Source of the DNA: Natronincola ferrireducens
GTDB taxonomy: Bacteria; Bacillota; Clostridia; Peptostreptococcales; Natronincolaceae
Length of the DNA stretch: 64,000 bases
Reading direction: 5' to 3'
Assembly: GCF_900100845.1 (NCBI RefSeq)
Contig: NZ_FNFP01000002.1
Span: 486,444-550,443 of the forward strand
Part shown: positions 63,905 to 64,000 of the stretch, piece after piece
Layout: every line of letters starts with the position of its first letter
Numbering within the stretch: position 1 is the stretch's first letter
The notes under the pieces: model-generated
What the model was told of the DNA's origin: nothing
Databases searched by the model: none
The model's input: only the letters and a program-made list of their open reading frames with translations
Program-made: the position numbers and the translations under genes

Positions 63905-64000
63905 ATTTCTTGAAGGTAATGTAAAATGTAAAATTAAAGTCAAATCCTTTGTTTCCTAAGGTCTTTATGCTTTTCATCTTCCATTTTCAATTTTTCATTT

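Overview
This window looks like a chromosomal segment of an anaerobic, endospore-forming, low-GC Clostridia member. An Alkaliphilus/Natronincola-like organism is my guess from gene order and protein flavour, not a proven assignment. The evidence is the Rnf ferredoxin:NAD oxidoreductase, pyruvate formate-lyase with its activase, the complete spoIIA and spoVA loci, SpoIVFA/SpoIVFB-like proteins, YunB, methylglyoxal synthase, AT-rich codon use and strong AGGAGG-type ribosome binding sites.

Positions 1-12.4 kb, all minus strand, hold a cell-shape and division locus. In transcription order it runs: Gx transporter, DUF4321, maf, radC, mreB, mreC, mreD, PBP2 (mrdA), a terminator, minC, minD, minE, mgsA, a terminator, SpoIVFA-like, SpoIVFB-like, and a radical SAM gene cut by the window edge. 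Positions 12.5-17.6 kb hold the rnfCDGEAB operon, preceded by two perfect palindromes. Positions 18-20.5 kb hold five small signalling-type genes (HATPase, PHP, two DRTGG, RsbW-like), which family knowledge links to electron-bifurcating hydrogenases. No hydrogenase is present here. Positions 20.5-30.6 kb are mixed housekeeping: SPOR-like protein, NlpC/P60 hydrolase, speD, yebC, nadE, two half-size TauE proteins, CoA-binding protein, YigZ, a degenerate NUDIX protein, hflX and yunB.

Positions 30.7-40.5 kb hold a class A PBP (plus strand), then on the minus strand spoIIAA-spoIIAB-sigF and the spoVA operon (AA, AB, AC, AD, AEb, AEa, AF). Two short ORFs with strong ribosome binding sites sit inside spoVA. 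Positions 40.6-47.4 kb hold pflB-pflA, mogA, moaC, and nifS-thiI for sulfur transfer to tRNA. Positions 47.8-54.1 kb hold a LUD-domain protein, a candidate Spo0A-controlled small RNA of about 107 nt, asparaginase, a sigma-54-dependent regulator that appears to start at AUU, and a UvrD/PcrA-like helicase.

Positions 54.2-55.4 kb are a 12-tRNA operon with a clear promoter and terminator. Positions 55.7-62.0 kb are accessory: an N-formylglutamate amidohydrolase-like protein, an IS3 relic, and a LysR / M20 amidohydrolase / DUF3100 / DUF554 module. An ISL3 transposase relic follows. The window ends with 5S rRNA and 12 intact tRNAs of an rrn operon (transcribed toward lower coordinates), plus one tRNA-Thr that has lost its 3' end. 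The most promising undescribed items are the Spo0A-box small RNA, the twin leader element before nifS and the LUD gene, the two short spoVA ORFs, and the AUU-start genes.
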